In this document: positions 25,344 through 35,142 of the stretch, one piece after another | Layout: every line of letters begins with the position of its first letter | Position numbering within the stretch: the stretch's first letter is position 1 | Source of the DNA: Enhydrobacter aerosaccus | GTDB lineage: Bacteria > Pseudomonadota > Alphaproteobacteria > Reyranellales > Reyranellaceae | Assembly (NCBI GenBank): GCA_903832005.1 | Contig: CAIKZO010000015.1 | Coordinates: 1-64,000 of the forward strand | Direction of reading: 5' to 3' | Length of the DNA: 64,000 nucleotides | Position numbers and translations under genes: made by a program | Notes under the pieces: generated by a model | Database searches by the model: none | The model's input: the letters and a program-made list of their open reading frames with translations, nothing else | Told to the model about the DNA's origin: nothing

Positions 25344-26761
25344 TGAATCCGCTCCTTCGGCGCGGCCGGCATCGGCCTCAGGGCCTTGAAGTCGACGTCG
25401 GCGCCGACGGCAAAGCCCGGGCAACCGAGCGATGTGAGGTTGATCTTGCCGTCCTGCACCTTCAGCCGCACTGGCTTGCCGGGCGGACGGTCGTAGAGCG
25501 TCGGATGCGCGGCGAGGAAAGACGCCTGCTCCGCTTCTGACACGCCCGACATGCCGTCGATGAAGTGATGCGCGTTGCGCTCGACATGCGTCAGACCCAG
25601 CAGCGACACCAGCGCCAGGTCCTGCTGGACGCTGACGCCCGGCTGCGTCGTGAGGTCCTCCGCGGACATGAAGTATCCCTTGCCGAGCTTGGCGACGCGC
25701 GATGCGTTGAGGATCGATTTGTAGAATCCCTTGCAGTCCTTGGTCGAGACGCCGGCATAGCCGAGCTTCAGCGCCTCGGGGAAAGTCGAGAGTTCGCCGT
25801 CGGACTCGTCGATGATCACGGGCCGGTATTTGGCCAGCGCGCTCACCGAACGGCTGAGCGCCGACTGGCGCTTGATCGGCTGCTCTATGAACAGCGTCGA
25901 CTCAACCATGCGCCGCAGCGCCGGCGTCTCTTCAACCTTGCGCCAGAGTTCCACGATACCGTCGACATCGTCGTACTGCTCGTTGCCGTCGAAGGTGCAA
26001 AGATAATCGCCAGCGCCCTTGTCGAGCACCGAGGCAATCTTCGTGAGGCGTTCGAGATCGGCCTGCACATTGCCGCCGACCTTCAGCTTGTAGTACCGCC
26101 CCTTGTAATAGGACACGACCTCTTCGAGCGTCTCCGGCAGGCCATCGTTCACCCTTTCCGACGCCGGCCGGTCAGCCGCCGTCAGCGGATCGACCAGACC
26201 CACGGTATGGCGCATGTCGATGCTGCTTCCCGGCGTCAGCGCCTTCAGGAAGGGCTGCAACTCGGCATCCTTGATATCCGGCGTTAAATCCGTGGCCGCG
26301 ATGCCCGGCACGTTCGCCGCGGTCATCTGGGCGAAGGATTGTCCTGTCGCCTTGCCGACGGCATCAAGAATCGCGCGATCGAGCATCGCCGGACCATAGG
26401 ACGCCACCAGCGGATTGAGGCCGAGCGCGCCGCCCTTGGCGATCTGCTCGCGATAGGCGCCGGCGTAGAGGCCAAACGGCGTGGCGAAGCCCTGCGCGGT
26501 GTAGTGATCGATCGCAAGCTGCAGCGCCTGACGAAGCTGGTCGTGGTTCTGCGTATCCGTGAATTGCGGACTCTTCTCGAACCATTTGGCGGCCAGCGCT
26601 TCGGCGGCCACGCCCTCGCTGGTGCGCCCGTCTTCCAGCTTGATCCGCACGCGCGCCACGGCTTGCGTGCCGTGCGTTACGGTGATCACGCCGAAGCGGA
26701 ACGGCAGGCGCAGCACGAAATCGCGCTCGAAGCGATCGGCGGCTTCCAGCTTCACTTTCAT
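25340..26761 (-). CDS. Enolase-superfamily (mandelate racemase-like) enzyme
   Basis: A 473-aa acid-sugar dehydratase or racemase-like protein. Metal and catalytic residues are in the expected order: KxK Lys225/Lys227 in YYKLKVGG, Asp258 in FDGNEQY, Glu293 in FIEQPI, Asp318 in VIIDESD, and Lys341/Lys344 in VSTKDCKG. Enzymes of this class abstract a proton alpha to a carboxylate. Overlaps of 4 bp on both sides place it tightly in the operon between the isomerase-like and epimerase genes. The specific substrate cannot be read. Confidence 0.86.
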   Translation of the reverse strand: MKVKLEAADRFERDFVLRLPFRFGVITVTHGTQAVARVRIKLEDGRTSEGVAAEALAAKWFEKSPQFTDTQNHDQLRQALQLAIDHYTAQGFATPFGLYAGAYREQIAKGGALGLNPLVASYGPAMLDRAILDAVGKATGQSFAQMTAANVPGIAATDLTPDIKDAELQPFLKALTPGSSIDMRHTVGLVDPLTAADRPASERVNDGLPETLEEVVSYYKGRYYKLKVGGNVQADLERLTKIASVLDKGAGDYLCTFDGNEQYDDVDGIVELWRKVEETPALRRMVESTLFIEQPIKRQSALSRSVSALAKYRPVIIDESDGELSTFPEALKLGYAGVSTKDCKGFYKSILNASRVAKLGKGYFMSAEDLTTQPGVSVQQDLALVSLLGLTHVERNAHHFIDGMSGVSEAEQASFLAAHPTLYDRPPGKPVRLKVQDGKINLTSLGCPGFAVGADVDFKALRPMPAAPKERIQ

Positions 26762-27576
26762 CGTGCGTGCTCCAGCAGGCCTTCGACATAGCCGATCATG
26801 CGCGCGGCGCAGGTCGGCCCGTCGGGCTCGTAAATGAATGGTTCCATGGCGACCCAGCCGTCATAGCCGGTCTCCTTCAGCGCCGCGAGCACGTCGGCGA
26901 ATTTGTCCTCGCCCTGCCCCGGCCCACGCTTATTGCGATCGTTGAGCTGGATGTGTTGCACCAGTCCGGTCGGCATCCACTTGCGGATCACATCCGCGAC
27001 CGGCTCGGCCTCCATCAGCGATGACGCCAGGGTGTCGACCATCGACTTGAACGCCGGATTGCCGATCCGTTGAACGACGGCCGATGCCTCGTTCAGCGTA
27101 TTGATGAAGTTGCAATCGGGCTGGGCGAGCGGCTCAAGGCAATAGATCACGCCGGCCTTTTGTGCAGCCTCAGCCGCCTGCGCCCACGCCTCTTCGGCGC
27201 GTTGGGCATCCGACGCATCGGCAACGCGGCGCTGCGCCGGCGATCCGTGCACCAGATAAGCGCCACCCAACTCCGCGCAGAGTTCGACCGATGCGCGCAA
27301 TACATCGACGCTCTTCTGCCAGACCGTGCGGTCCGCACTCGTGATCGACACTCCCGGCGGCGCGGCGAGCAGCCAATGCAGGCCACTCACTTCGATGCCG
27401 GCGGCCTTGCAGGCGTTCCGGATATCGCCACGCTTGGAGGCTGGCATGCGCCATGCATCGTCGCCGAAGGTAAAGGGTGCGACTTCAAGCCCGCGATAGC
27501 CGAGCCCCGCCGCGAGGGCGCATTGGCGGTCGAAGGAAAGCTCACGGATCACCTCGTTGCACAGGGAAAGCTTCAC
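26758..27576 (-). CDS. Sugar phosphate isomerase/epimerase (xylose-isomerase-like TIM barrel)
   Basis: A 272-aa AP-endonuclease-2-type TIM barrel, first gene of the catabolic operon. The N-terminus MKLSLCNEVIRELSFDRQ, the GYRGLEVAPFTFG strand, YCLEPLAQPDCNFIN with a metal-binding Glu, and WVAMEPFIYEPDG are consistent with hydroxypyruvate-isomerase-like or epimerase proteins. Its upstream region is shared with the divergent permease gene (67 bp), so importer and pathway are probably co-regulated. Confidence 0.85.
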   Translation of the reverse strand: MKLSLCNEVIRELSFDRQCALAAGLGYRGLEVAPFTFGDDAWRMPASKRGDIRNACKAAGIEVSGLHWLLAAPPGVSITSADRTVWQKSVDVLRASVELCAELGGAYLVHGSPAQRRVADASDAQRAEEAWAQAAEAAQKAGVIYCLEPLAQPDCNFINTLNEASAVVQRIGNPAFKSMVDTLASSLMEAEPVADVIRKWMPTGLVQHIQLNDRNKRGPGQGEDKFADVLAALKETGYDGWVAMEPFIYEPDGPTCAARMIGYVEGLLEHAR

Positions 27577-27643
27577 CGATGATCCTTACCTTGACGGCCA
27601 ATTCTGCGTTCGTCAGTCTCATTGTAATGCGCTGCACGACAAC

Positions 27644-28408
27644 ATGAAAATAAAAGCACTGGCCCAGCAGTATTGGCCTACAGTCGTGCTGTTCGTTTTG
27701 CTGTTCGTGGCCTGGCAATTGGCCGTCAGCTACTCTGGCATCCGCGCCTATCTGCTGCCCTCACCATGGTCGGTCGTGCAGGCCTTCTGGGAGCCGGACA
27801 TTCCCTGGACGCAGCATATCTGGACGACCACCTTGGAGATCGTCGGCGCCTTCTTCATGGCCGCCGCCGTCGGCGTGATGCTGGGCGTCGCGATCGCTTG
27901 GTCGCCACTGATTGCCAACGCGTTGGTGCCGTTCCTGGTCTTCCTGAATACGCTGCCGAAGGTCGCGATCGCGCCGCTGTTCCTCGTCTGGATGGGCTAC
28001 GGGATTTTCCCGAACATGCTGATGGGCGCGCTGATCGGCTTCTTCCCCGTCGTGATCAACACCGCCGTCGGCCTCTCGCAGGTCGAGGCCGACATGCTGG
28101 ATCTCGGCCGCGTCTTCAATGCGCCCAAGTGGAAGATCTTCCTCAAGATCCGCATTCCCAATGCGCTGCCCTACATCCTGAGTTCGCTGAAGATCACCGC
28201 CACCGCCGCCGTCGTCGGCGCGATCGTGGGCGAGTTCGTGGCCTCGCAGAGCGGACTCGGTTACGTAATCACCACCACGCAGAGCAGCATGAACACGTCG
28301 CTCGCGTTCGCGGCGCTCATCTGGATTTCCGCCGTGGGCCTCGCGCTCTATGGCCTCGTCGTTCTCGCGGCACGCCTGTGGGCGCCGTGGGCCGAAGGTA
28401 TCGACTGA
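27644..28408 (+). CDS. ABC transporter permease (SsuC/TauC-like)
   Basis: A 254-aa permease with about six helices. I take the ATG at 27644 (MKIKALAQQYWPTVVLF) because it opens just before the first helix. The frame from 27557 would add a hydrophilic leader overlapping the divergent gene. The ATPase-coupling EAA loop reads EADMLDLGRVFNAPKWKIFL and is followed by RIPNALPYILSSLK, typical of nitrate/sulfonate/taurine-type systems. First gene of a three-gene importer. Confidence 0.91.
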   Translation: MKIKALAQQYWPTVVLFVLLFVAWQLAVSYSGIRAYLLPSPWSVVQAFWEPDIPWTQHIWTTTLEIVGAFFMAAAVGVMLGVAIAWSPLIANALVPFLVFLNTLPKVAIAPLFLVWMGYGIFPNMLMGALIGFFPVVINTAVGLSQVEADMLDLGRVFNAPKWKIFLKIRIPNALPYILSSLKITATAAVVGAIVGEFVASQSGLGYVITTTQSSMNTSLAFAALIWISAVGLALYGLVVLAARLWAPWAEGID

Positions 28409-28437
28409 CATTCGCTTTTGGGAAAAGGGGAAACTTC

Positions 28438-29424
28438 ATGAAACGCACACTCGGTCTGGCACTCGCCGCGCTGCTCGCCGCGACGGCCAGCGCCTCGGCC
28501 CAGGAGAAATTCACTTTCGCGCTGAACTGGTTTGCCGTGGGCGATCACGCCGCCTACTGGGTCGCGCTCGACAAGGGCTACTACAAGGCCAAGGGTCTCG
28601 ACGTGGCGCTCGAGAACTCCAAGGGCTCAGGCGATTCGATGGCCAAGGTCGACACCGGCCGTGCCGACGCGGGCCTCGCCGACGTGGCCGCGATCGTGCC
28701 CTTCATCGCCAAGGGCGGCACGATCAAGGTCGTGGGCATGGTGTTCGACAAGACGCCGCTCAACATCTTCAGCCTGAAGAGCAAGCCGCTCAACAAGCCC
28801 AAGGAACTCGAAGGTGCCACCCTGGCCTCGCCGCCGGGCGACGCCCAGCGACAGGTCTTCCCGGCCTTCGCCAAGCTCACCGGCATCGACGCCAGCAAGA
28901 TCACCTGGGTCAACATCGACCCGGCCGCCAAGATCGCGGCGCTGGCCGAGAAGCGCACCGACGGCGTCAGCGACTACACGACCGGCCTGCCGCTTTATGA
29001 AAAGGCCAGCGGCAAGGGCAATGTCGTGATGATGCAGTGGGCCGACTTCGGCTTCGACCTCTATGCGATGTCGATCATGGCCAGCGCCAAGACGATGAAA
29101 GACAAGCCCAAGCAGCTCAAGGCCTTCATCGAAGCCTCCTACATGGGCTGGCGCGACGTGATGGCCGATCCGGATGCTGCGCTCGCCATCCAGAAAAAGC
29201 ATGTGCCCGAACTCGACCTCTCCACGATCAAGGAGAACATGGCGATGGGTCTCGACCTCATGAAGACGGACGCCTATCGGAAGAACGGCATCGGCTCGAT
29301 CGACGACAAGCGCATGTGCGGCTCGGTCGACCTGATGAACAACTACATGACCATGCCGAAGAAGATCGACTGCAAGGACGTCTACACGCAGGAGTTCTAC
29401 ACCAAGATCGAGATGCCGAAGTAA
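28438..29424 (+). CDS. ABC transporter substrate-binding protein (NMT1/SsuA-like)
   Basis: A 328-aa periplasmic receptor with signal peptide MKRTLGLALAALLAATASASA, then QEKFTFALNWFAVGDHAAYW. The LNW and YYKAKGLDVALENSKGSGD pattern is typical of NMT1/ThiY-type binding proteins for pyrimidines, sulfonates or nitriles. GGGGAAAC precedes the ATG. A longer frame starting at 27673 is only an alternative reading of the permease gene. The ligand is unknown but presumably is the substrate of the divergent amidase-amidohydrolase pathway. Confidence 0.9.
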   Translation: MKRTLGLALAALLAATASASAQEKFTFALNWFAVGDHAAYWVALDKGYYKAKGLDVALENSKGSGDSMAKVDTGRADAGLADVAAIVPFIAKGGTIKVVGMVFDKTPLNIFSLKSKPLNKPKELEGATLASPPGDAQRQVFPAFAKLTGIDASKITWVNIDPAAKIAALAEKRTDGVSDYTTGLPLYEKASGKGNVVMMQWADFGFDLYAMSIMASAKTMKDKPKQLKAFIEASYMGWRDVMADPDAALAIQKKHVPELDLSTIKENMAMGLDLMKTDAYRKNGIGSIDDKRMCGSVDLMNNYMTMPKKIDCKDVYTQEFYTKIEMPK

Positions 29425-29439
29425 GCAGTCGGCATCATC

Positions 29440-30234
29440 GTGTCCAAGAAACTGATCGACCTCTCCCAGGTCGGCATGATCTACGAGGCGGCGAGCGGCC
29501 CGGTCGAGGCCCTCGCCGGCATCTCGCTGGCCGTCGGCATGGGCGAGTTCGTCTCGCTCGTGGGCCCGAGTGGCTGCGGCAAGTCCACCCTGCTGCGGAT
29601 CGTGGCGGGCCTGCGCCCGGCGACCAGCGGTACTGTGAAGGTAGCCGGCCGCCAGATCACGCGGCCGATCCCTGACATCGGCATGGTGTTCCAGCAGCCG
29701 ATCCTGTTGAAATGGCGCTCGATCCTTCAGAACGTACTGCTGCCCGCCGAGCTTGCAGGCAAGGACGCCTCGGGCCTGAAGAAGCGGGCGCATGAGCTGC
29801 TCGAGATGGCCGGGCTGAGCGGCTTCGCCGAGAAATTGCCGCGCGAGCTCTCGGGCGGCATGCAGCAGCGCGCCGCCCTCTGCCGCGCCCTGCTTCTCGA
29901 TCCGCCGCTCCTGCTCATGGACGAGCCGTTCGGCGCGCTCGACGCGATGACCCGCGACGACATGGCCCTCGAACTGCTGCGGATCTGGGGCGAGACCAGC
30001 GCGTCTCGCAAGACGATCCTGTTCGTCACTCACTCGATCCCGGAAGCGGTCTTCCTGTCGGACCGGGTCGTGGTGATGTCCGCTCGCCCCGGCCGGATCG
30101 CGGCCGACATCAAGATTGACCTGCCCCGGCCGCGGACCATCGAGGCTCGCGCCTCGGAAAAATTCGGGCACCTCAGCCTCGATATCTTCAAGCTGCTCAG
30201 CAACCGCAGTGAAGCAACCACCGTCGCGGCCTGA
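29440..30234 (+). CDS. ABC transporter ATP-binding protein (SsuB/TauB-like)
   Basis: A 264-aa ATPase with GTG start, 15 bp after the binding-protein gene. Walker A GPSGCGKST, Q-loop MVFQQPILLKW, signature LSGGMQQRAAL, Walker B LLMDEPFGALDA and the switch VTHSIPEAVFLSDR are all intact. The ARPGRIAADIKIDLPRPR tail is the usual end of nitrate/taurine-type ATPases. It completes the importer. Confidence 0.94.
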   Translation: MSKKLIDLSQVGMIYEAASGPVEALAGISLAVGMGEFVSLVGPSGCGKSTLLRIVAGLRPATSGTVKVAGRQITRPIPDIGMVFQQPILLKWRSILQNVLLPAELAGKDASGLKKRAHELLEMAGLSGFAEKLPRELSGGMQQRAALCRALLLDPPLLLMDEPFGALDAMTRDDMALELLRIWGETSASRKTILFVTHSIPEAVFLSDRVVVMSARPGRIAADIKIDLPRPRTIEARASEKFGHLSLDIFKLLSNRSEATTVAA

Positions 30235-30307
30235 TTTGCCGCCGGTGAGCCCTGTTGGCGCAGTGCGCGCTTCTTGATAAGACCGCCGGAGAAATCTGGA
30301 GGATCCC

Positions 30308-31543
30308 ATGTCTGTCGCCGCCACCCCGATCAAGAGCGCCGCCAAGGGCACGCGCGCCGATGCCAAGCCGTTCGACTGGGAAGACCCGTTTTTCCTCGAC
30401 GATCAGCTCACCGAGGAAGAAAGCGCGATCCGCGATGCGGCCCGCGACTACTGCCAGGAAAAACTGATGACCCGCGTGCTGGAAGCCAACCGGCACGAGA
30501 AGTTCCATCGCGAGATCATGAACGAGATGGGCGCGCTCGGCTTGCTGGGCTCGACCCTGCCGGAGAAGTACGGCTGCGCCGGCTCGAGCTACACCGTCTA
30601 TGGCCTTGTCGCGCGTGAAGTCGAGCGCGTGGACTCCGGATACCGCTCGGCGATGAGCGTGCAGTCCTCGCTCGTCATGCACCCGATTTATGCCTATGGC
30701 AGCGAAGAGCAGCGGATGAAGTACCTGCCCAAGCTCGCGACCGGCGAGTGGGTCGGCTGCTTCGGCCTCACCGAGCCGGATCACGGCTCCGATCCGGGCG
30801 GCATGCGCACGCGCGCCGTTACCGTGCCAGGCGGCTTCAAGGTCTCCGGCTCCAAGATGTGGATCACCAATTCGCCGATCGCCGACGTTCTGGTGATCTG
30901 GGCCAAGCTCGACGGCGGCGCGATCCGCGGCTTCATCCTCGAGCGCGGCATGAAAGGCCTCACTACGCCCAAGATCGAGGGCAAGTTCAGCCTGCGCGCG
31001 TCGGTCACCGGCGCGATCATGATGGACGACGTCGAAGTGCCGGTCGAAAACATGCTGCCCAACGTCGCCGGCCTCGGCGGACCGTTCGGCTGCCTCAACA
31101 ACGCGCGCTACGGCATCGCCTGGGGCGCCATGGGCGCCGCCGAGTTCTGCTGGAAGCAGGCGCGCAACTACACGCTCGACCGCAAGCAGTTCGGCCGGCC
31201 GCTTGCTGCGAACCAGCTGATCCAGAAGAAGCTCGCCGACATGCAGACCGAGATCGCGCTCGGCCTCCAGGCCTGCCTGCGGGTCGGCCGCCTCAAGGAC
31301 GAAGGCAAGGCGCAGCCCGAGATGATCTCGCTGATCAAGCGCAACAACTGCGGCAAGGCGCTCGACATCGCCCGCGTCGCCCGCGACATGCACGGCGGCA
31401 ACGGCGTGTCGGACGAGTACCACGTGATCCGCCACGTCATGAACCTCGAGGCAGTGAACACCTACGAGGGCACACACGACGTCCACGCGCTGATCCTCGG
31501 CCGCGCCATGACCGGCCTGCAGGCCTTCTCGTCGGCGGGCTGA
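30308..31543 (+). CDS. gcdH: Glutaryl-CoA dehydrogenase
   Basis: Flavoenzyme oxidising and decarboxylating glutaryl-CoA to crotonyl-CoA in lysine and tryptophan breakdown. The 411-aa protein has the acyl-CoA dehydrogenase signature [19 protein letters not shown] and the catalytic base Glu387 in [15 protein letters not shown]. The Thr-Tyr-Glu-Gly-Thr-x-Asp-x-His-x-Leu context is specific to glutaryl-CoA dehydrogenases. The N-terminal [18 protein letters not shown] is also characteristic. It is preceded by GGAGG near 30298 and separated from tauE-like by 4 bp. Confidence 0.94.
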   Translation: MSVAATPIKSAAKGTRADAKPFDWEDPFFLDDQLTEEESAIRDAARDYCQEKLMTRVLEANRHEKFHREIMNEMGALGLLGSTLPEKYGCAGSSYTVYGLVAREVERVDSGYRSAMSVQSSLVMHPIYAYGSEEQRMKYLPKLATGEWVGCFGLTEPDHGSDPGGMRTRAVTVPGGFKVSGSKMWITNSPIADVLVIWAKLDGGAIRGFILERGMKGLTTPKIEGKFSLRASVTGAIMMDDVEVPVENMLPNVAGLGGPFGCLNNARYGIAWGAMGAAEFCWKQARNYTLDRKQFGRPLAANQLIQKKLADMQTEIALGLQACLRVGRLKDEGKAQPEMISLIKRNNCGKALDIARVARDMHGGNGVSDEYHVIRHVMNLEAVNTYEGTHDVHALILGRAMTGLQAFSSAG

Positions 31544-31547
31544 TCCG

Positions 31548-32291
31548 GTGACTCTTCCGCCCCTCGACGACATCGTCATCGTCGTCTTGGGGGCGCTGGT
31601 GGCGGGTTTCGTCAACGGCTTGAGCGGCACCGGTTATGCGCTGGCTGCCCTTGGCTTCTGGCTGCACGCCATGTCGCCCCTCACCGCGGGGCCCCTCGCG
31701 GCGCTCTGCGGCGTCGCCGGGCATATCCAGTCCCTGCCCCGAATCTGGTCCGGCGTGAGCTGGCCAAGGCTTTGGCCGTATCTCGTGGCCGGCCTGATCG
31801 GCGTGCCGATCGGTACCGCCCTGCTCGACCGCGTCCAGGTCCAGCCGCTGAAGCTCGGCGTCGGCATCCTGCTGATCTTTTACGTCTCGTGGATCGCCTT
31901 CATGCGCCGTCCGCCGATCGTGCGTGGCGGTGGTCGCCTGGCCGATGCGTCCGTCGCCTTCGTCGGCGGCGTGATGGGCGGCCTCGCCAGCCTCAGCGGT
32001 CCCGCGCCGATGGTCTGGGCGCAGTTGCGCGGCTGGGACAAGCACGAGCTGCGCGCAGTCAACCAGCCCTTCAACATGTCCGTGCTGGCCTTCTCGGTGA
32101 TCACCGCCGGCATCGCGGGCTTCCTCGATCGCACCTTCTTCCTGTGGGCGGCGATGTGCATTCCCAGCACCCTGATTGGCGCGCGCTTTGGCCTGGCGCT
32201 CTATGGTCGGATCAACGACCTGCAATTCCGCCGCATCGTCCTGGTGATGCTGGGCCTCTCGGGCGCGACCTTGATCGCGTCAGCCCTGTAG
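31548..32291 (+). CDS. Sulfite exporter TauE/SafE family permease
   Basis: A 247-aa membrane protein with GTG start, about eight helices and two repeated halves beginning GALVAGFVNGLSGTGYAL and FVGGVMGGLASLSGPAP, the TauE/SafE signature repeats. These proteins export small organic or sulfur anions; the substrate here is undefined. The last 12 bp overlap the convergent glutathione transferase gene. Confidence 0.88.
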   Translation: MTLPPLDDIVIVVLGALVAGFVNGLSGTGYALAALGFWLHAMSPLTAGPLAALCGVAGHIQSLPRIWSGVSWPRLWPYLVAGLIGVPIGTALLDRVQVQPLKLGVGILLIFYVSWIAFMRRPPIVRGGGRLADASVAFVGGVMGGLASLSGPAPMVWAQLRGWDKHELRAVNQPFNMSVLAFSVITAGIAGFLDRTFFLWAAMCIPSTLIGARFGLALYGRINDLQFRRIVLVMLGLSGATLIASAL

Positions 32292-33278
32292 ATACGCGAG
32301 ACAACCCGAGGCACCGAGGATGGCGTCGAGACCGGGCGCCCCCTTGGTGGCCTGATACTTGCGCCGGAGCTCGCCCAGCGAGCGCGCATGATACTTCTGC
32401 GGCTCCTGTACCCACGCGGCTTCGGCAAGCTTCACCTCAAAGCTCTTGGCCCCGCCCGCGATCGCGGCCGCGTTTGCGACCGACCACGGCAGGAAGAGCT
32501 TGCCCACTTCTTCCGTAAGCAACGGCATCAGGGTCGCGCTCAACGCCGGCCACGCCTCAAATGGACCTTCCGTCTTCGGCTCCAGCATGCGCTTCACCCA
32601 CGCCATGACGTGGGGCGCCGACGCGCGCATCTTGCCGCCCGGCGTCGGGTCGGTGGCGGCCTCGTAGAGCTGGCCCCACAGGCCGAAATCAGCCAATCCG
32701 GGACGGCCACCCAGCAGGTACGGGCGCGACGCGAGATGCCGGTCGAGCAGCGCGATCGTGTTCCTGAACGACGCCTCGATCAGCGGCTTGGTCTTCTCGC
32801 TCGAGCCGACGAAGCCCAGCCGCCCGGTCATGCGGTCAGCCACCATGGCCCGCGCCTGCGCGACGTCGAGCGGCCCGAGCGCCCCCGCCATCTGCAGCGC
32901 AATGCGCTCGGCGGTGGCCCAGCGGTCGGCCTTGTAGTTCCAGCGGTAATGGAACATCCACTTGTTGCACCACTCGTCGCCATATTCCTCGAGCAGCGCC
33001 GACACGAAGACGAGTGCGGGATCGTCGGGCACGATCGACGGCTCACGTATGGCCGCTTCGAAATGCTCGATGATCGGCGTCGAATCCTGGATCGCCTGTC
33101 CGTCGCCGCCCACGACCAGCGGGATCAGCGGTAGCTTGGCGTATTTCTGGAACTCGGCCTGGTTGGCCGGCGTGCGCGGCAGCCAATCGTGCGGCAGGCC
33201 CTTGTAGCGGAAGTACGACCGTACCTTCACCGAATACGGCGACAGTTCGGAGCCGAAAAGACGAAGCGGCGCTGTCAC
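32280..33278 (-). CDS. Glutathione S-transferase family protein
   Basis: A 332-aa protein begun at the GTG at 33278, which overlaps the corA stop as GTGA. VTAPLRLFGSELSPYSVKVR is the thioredoxin-like GST N-terminus with the SPYSxKV active-site region, and QDSTPIIEHFEAAI is the glutathione-binding SxxI part. The helical C-terminal domain is longer than usual (about 230 aa). The upstream frame to 33530 is antisense-like and overlaps corA. The substrate is unknown. Confidence 0.87.
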   Translation of the reverse strand: MTAPLRLFGSELSPYSVKVRSYFRYKGLPHDWLPRTPANQAEFQKYAKLPLIPLVVGGDGQAIQDSTPIIEHFEAAIREPSIVPDDPALVFVSALLEEYGDEWCNKWMFHYRWNYKADRWATAERIALQMAGALGPLDVAQARAMVADRMTGRLGFVGSSEKTKPLIEASFRNTIALLDRHLASRPYLLGGRPGLADFGLWGQLYEAATDPTPGGKMRASAPHVMAWVKRMLEPKTEGPFEAWPALSATLMPLLTEEVGKLFLPWSVANAAAIAGGAKSFEVKLAEAAWVQEPQKYHARSLGELRRKYQATKGAPGLDAILGASGCLAYLQG

Positions 33279-34345
33279 AGCCAGCGCTTCCGCTTCAGCC
33301 ACCAGTAGAGACCACCCACGATCACCGCGACCACGACCCAGAAGAATACGTAGCCGTACTTCCAGCCAAGCTCGGGCATATTGCCGGCGTCGCGCTCGAA
33401 GTTCATGCCGTAGACGCCCGCGAGGAAGCTGAGCGGCATGAAGAAGACGGTGATCACCGCCAGCGTCTTCATGACCTCCGACATGTGGTTGGAAGACTGC
33501 ATCAGATAGACTTCCATCAGGCCGTTGCACATTTCTCGGTAGCTCTCGAGCAGTTCGAGCACCGAGATCGAATGATCGAAGCAGTCACGCAGGTAAGTGC
33601 GCGTCTCCGGCATGATGAACGGCGTCTCCGGTCGCATCACCGCCAGGATTGTCTCGCGCTCGGCCCATTCGATACGATGGAAAGTCACTAGCGCGCGCCG
33701 CGCCTGGTGGATGCTGCCCAAGGTCGTGCCCTCGGGATGGCCAAGTGCCTCGTCCTCCAGCGCCTCGAGCTGGTTGGCCAGCGCTTCGATCAGCGGGAAC
33801 TTGCGGTCGACGACCAGATCGATCAGCGCATAGACGAGATAGTCGATGCCGAAGGTCCGCAGGCGCGAGCCCGGCATCTCGAGGCGGTCGCGCACCGGCT
33901 TGAACACGTCGAGCTTGTGATCGTGGAAGGAGATCACGTAGTTCTCGCCGAAGAAGATGCTGACCTGCCGCAGCTTGATCTCGCCCTCGTCGTAGGCCGG
34001 ATCGTTCAGGACGATGAAGCCCTGGTTACCGTAGAGATCGAGCTTGGCGCGCTGGTTGCCGTGGAACACGTCCTCGAGCGCCAGCGGATGGAGATTGAAG
34101 GCTGTACCGAGGTCGCGCAGCATTTCCGAACTGGGATGCCCCGCCACGTCGATCCAGGTGCGATCCGGCGAATGCAGGTGGAAGCTGCATTCGTCGACCT
34201 CGACGCCGTGCAGCACCTCGCATTTCTCCGGCGTGTATTCGACCAGGGTGAAGTCCAGCGCCTCATCCGGCACCGGCGCGCGGCCATCCAGCGTGCCCGG
34301 CGCGGTTCCCGGCTTGGTGTGCCGGGCGAAGACCCCATCCATCAT
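33275..34345 (-). CDS. corA: Magnesium/cobalt transporter CorA
   Basis: Pentameric divalent-cation channel of the inner membrane. The 356-aa protein begins at 34345 (MMDGVFARHTKPG; the second Met at 34342 is an alternative). A large soluble cytoplasmic domain fills residues 1-290, ending in the long helix YREMCNGLMEVYLMQSSNHM. Two helices at the C-terminus carry the diagnostic GMN in AGVYGMNFERDAGN. A basic WLKRKRWL tail follows. The upstream frame toward 34528 is not homologous and would overlap the monooxygenase gene. Confidence 0.93.
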   Translation of the reverse strand: MMDGVFARHTKPGTAPGTLDGRAPVPDEALDFTLVEYTPEKCEVLHGVEVDECSFHLHSPDRTWIDVAGHPSSEMLRDLGTAFNLHPLALEDVFHGNQRAKLDLYGNQGFIVLNDPAYDEGEIKLRQVSIFFGENYVISFHDHKLDVFKPVRDRLEMPGSRLRTFGIDYLVYALIDLVVDRKFPLIEALANQLEALEDEALGHPEGTTLGSIHQARRALVTFHRIEWAERETILAVMRPETPFIMPETRTYLRDCFDHSISVLELLESYREMCNGLMEVYLMQSSNHMSEVMKTLAVITVFFMPLSFLAGVYGMNFERDAGNMPELGWKYGYVFFWVVVAVIVGGLYWWLKRKRWL

Positions 34346-34358
34346 TGCCGACCCGCTT

Positions 34359-34643
34359 TCAGACTTCCTGCATGACCTGAACGTCGGGCCGGCCGGCGAG
34401 ATAGTCGCCGAGCTTGCGGCCCAGTTCCTTGAAGTGCGGCGCGGCCCGGTGCGCGTCGAGCGCCGCCTGGTCGGCGTAGCGCTCCAACATGACATAGACG
34501 TTAACGTCGTCGGTCTTGTGCAGCGCATAGAGCTTGTTGCCGGGCTCGTCGGCCTGAACCTTGGCCTGTAGCGCCTTCATGGTCGCTTCGAAATCGGCAT
34601 TGCTGCCGGGCTTGATCGTGAGTTTGGCGATGACACCGAGCAT
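34359..34643 (-). CDS. Antibiotic-biosynthesis-monooxygenase-domain protein (YgiN-like)
   Basis: A 94-aa dimeric ferredoxin-like-fold protein. MLGVIAKLTIKPGSNADFEA, DEPGNKLYALHKTDD, NVYVMLERYADQAALDAHR and SAPHFKELG-type ending match the family of quinol monooxygenase and stress proteins. The reaction cannot be assigned from sequence alone. It sits 13 bp before corA. Confidence 0.9.
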   Translation of the reverse strand: MLGVIAKLTIKPGSNADFEATMKALQAKVQADEPGNKLYALHKTDDVNVYVMLERYADQAALDAHRAAPHFKELGRKLGDYLAGRPDVQVMQEV

Positions 34644-34660
34644 GAAAATCTCCTCCGGCC

Positions 34661-35134
34661 CTATTGAGGGCGCTTCTTCACAAGATACTTGTGCTCACCT
34701 TCGCACACCAGTTCGCGCGCCTGATTGTGGATGGTGAGCTTCATCGTGACCACCCCGGTCGTGCGGCCGGGCTTCAGGTCGCTGATCTCCAGCATCGGAT
34801 AGAGCGTGTCGCCGCAATAGACCGGCTTCAGAAAGCGCGAGGACTGTTCCAAGAAGCCGATAAGCGAATCGCCGATATGATGCGGAAAGATGCCGGCGCC
34901 GGCCGCACCCTGGACGGCGACCTGCAGTCCATGTGCCAGCAGGTCGCGATGGCCTCGCGCCTTGCAGTACTCACGATCGTAGTGGATCGGATGGTTGTCG
35001 CCGCTCGCCAATTGGAACGCCGCAAACATCGCCTCGGTCTGCGTCCGCGAGTTGATGTAGAACTTCTGGCCGACGGAAAGGTCCTCGAACCAGTGCGTCG
35101 GTCCGAAGCGGTGCTCGGCGGGATCGAATGTCAT
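34661..35134 (-). CDS. MaoC-family (R)-specific enoyl-CoA hydratase-like dehydratase
   Basis: A 157-aa hotdog-fold protein. The hydratase motif is visible: FQLASGDNHPIHYDREYC, with the catalytic Asp and His, followed by LLAHGLQVAVQG. This fits a MaoC hydratase acting on acyl-CoA or a 2-methyl-fumaryl-type substrate. It lies 17 bp upstream of the YgiN-like gene and 8 bp after a HAD gene. The exact substrate is unknown. Confidence 0.86.
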   Translation of the reverse strand: MTFDPAEHRFGPTHWFEDLSVGQKFYINSRTQTEAMFAAFQLASGDNHPIHYDREYCKARGHRDLLAHGLQVAVQGAAGAGIFPHHIGDSLIGFLEQSSRFLKPVYCGDTLYPMLEISDLKPGRTTGVVTMKLTIHNQARELVCEGEHKYLVKKRPQ

Positions 35135-35142
35135 GTCGGACC

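Noticed and set aside
28627-30366. 579-aa minus-strand open frame
   Set aside because: It is antisense to the binding-protein and ATPase genes and is rich in Arg, Asp and His, as expected of shadow frames in GC-rich DNA.
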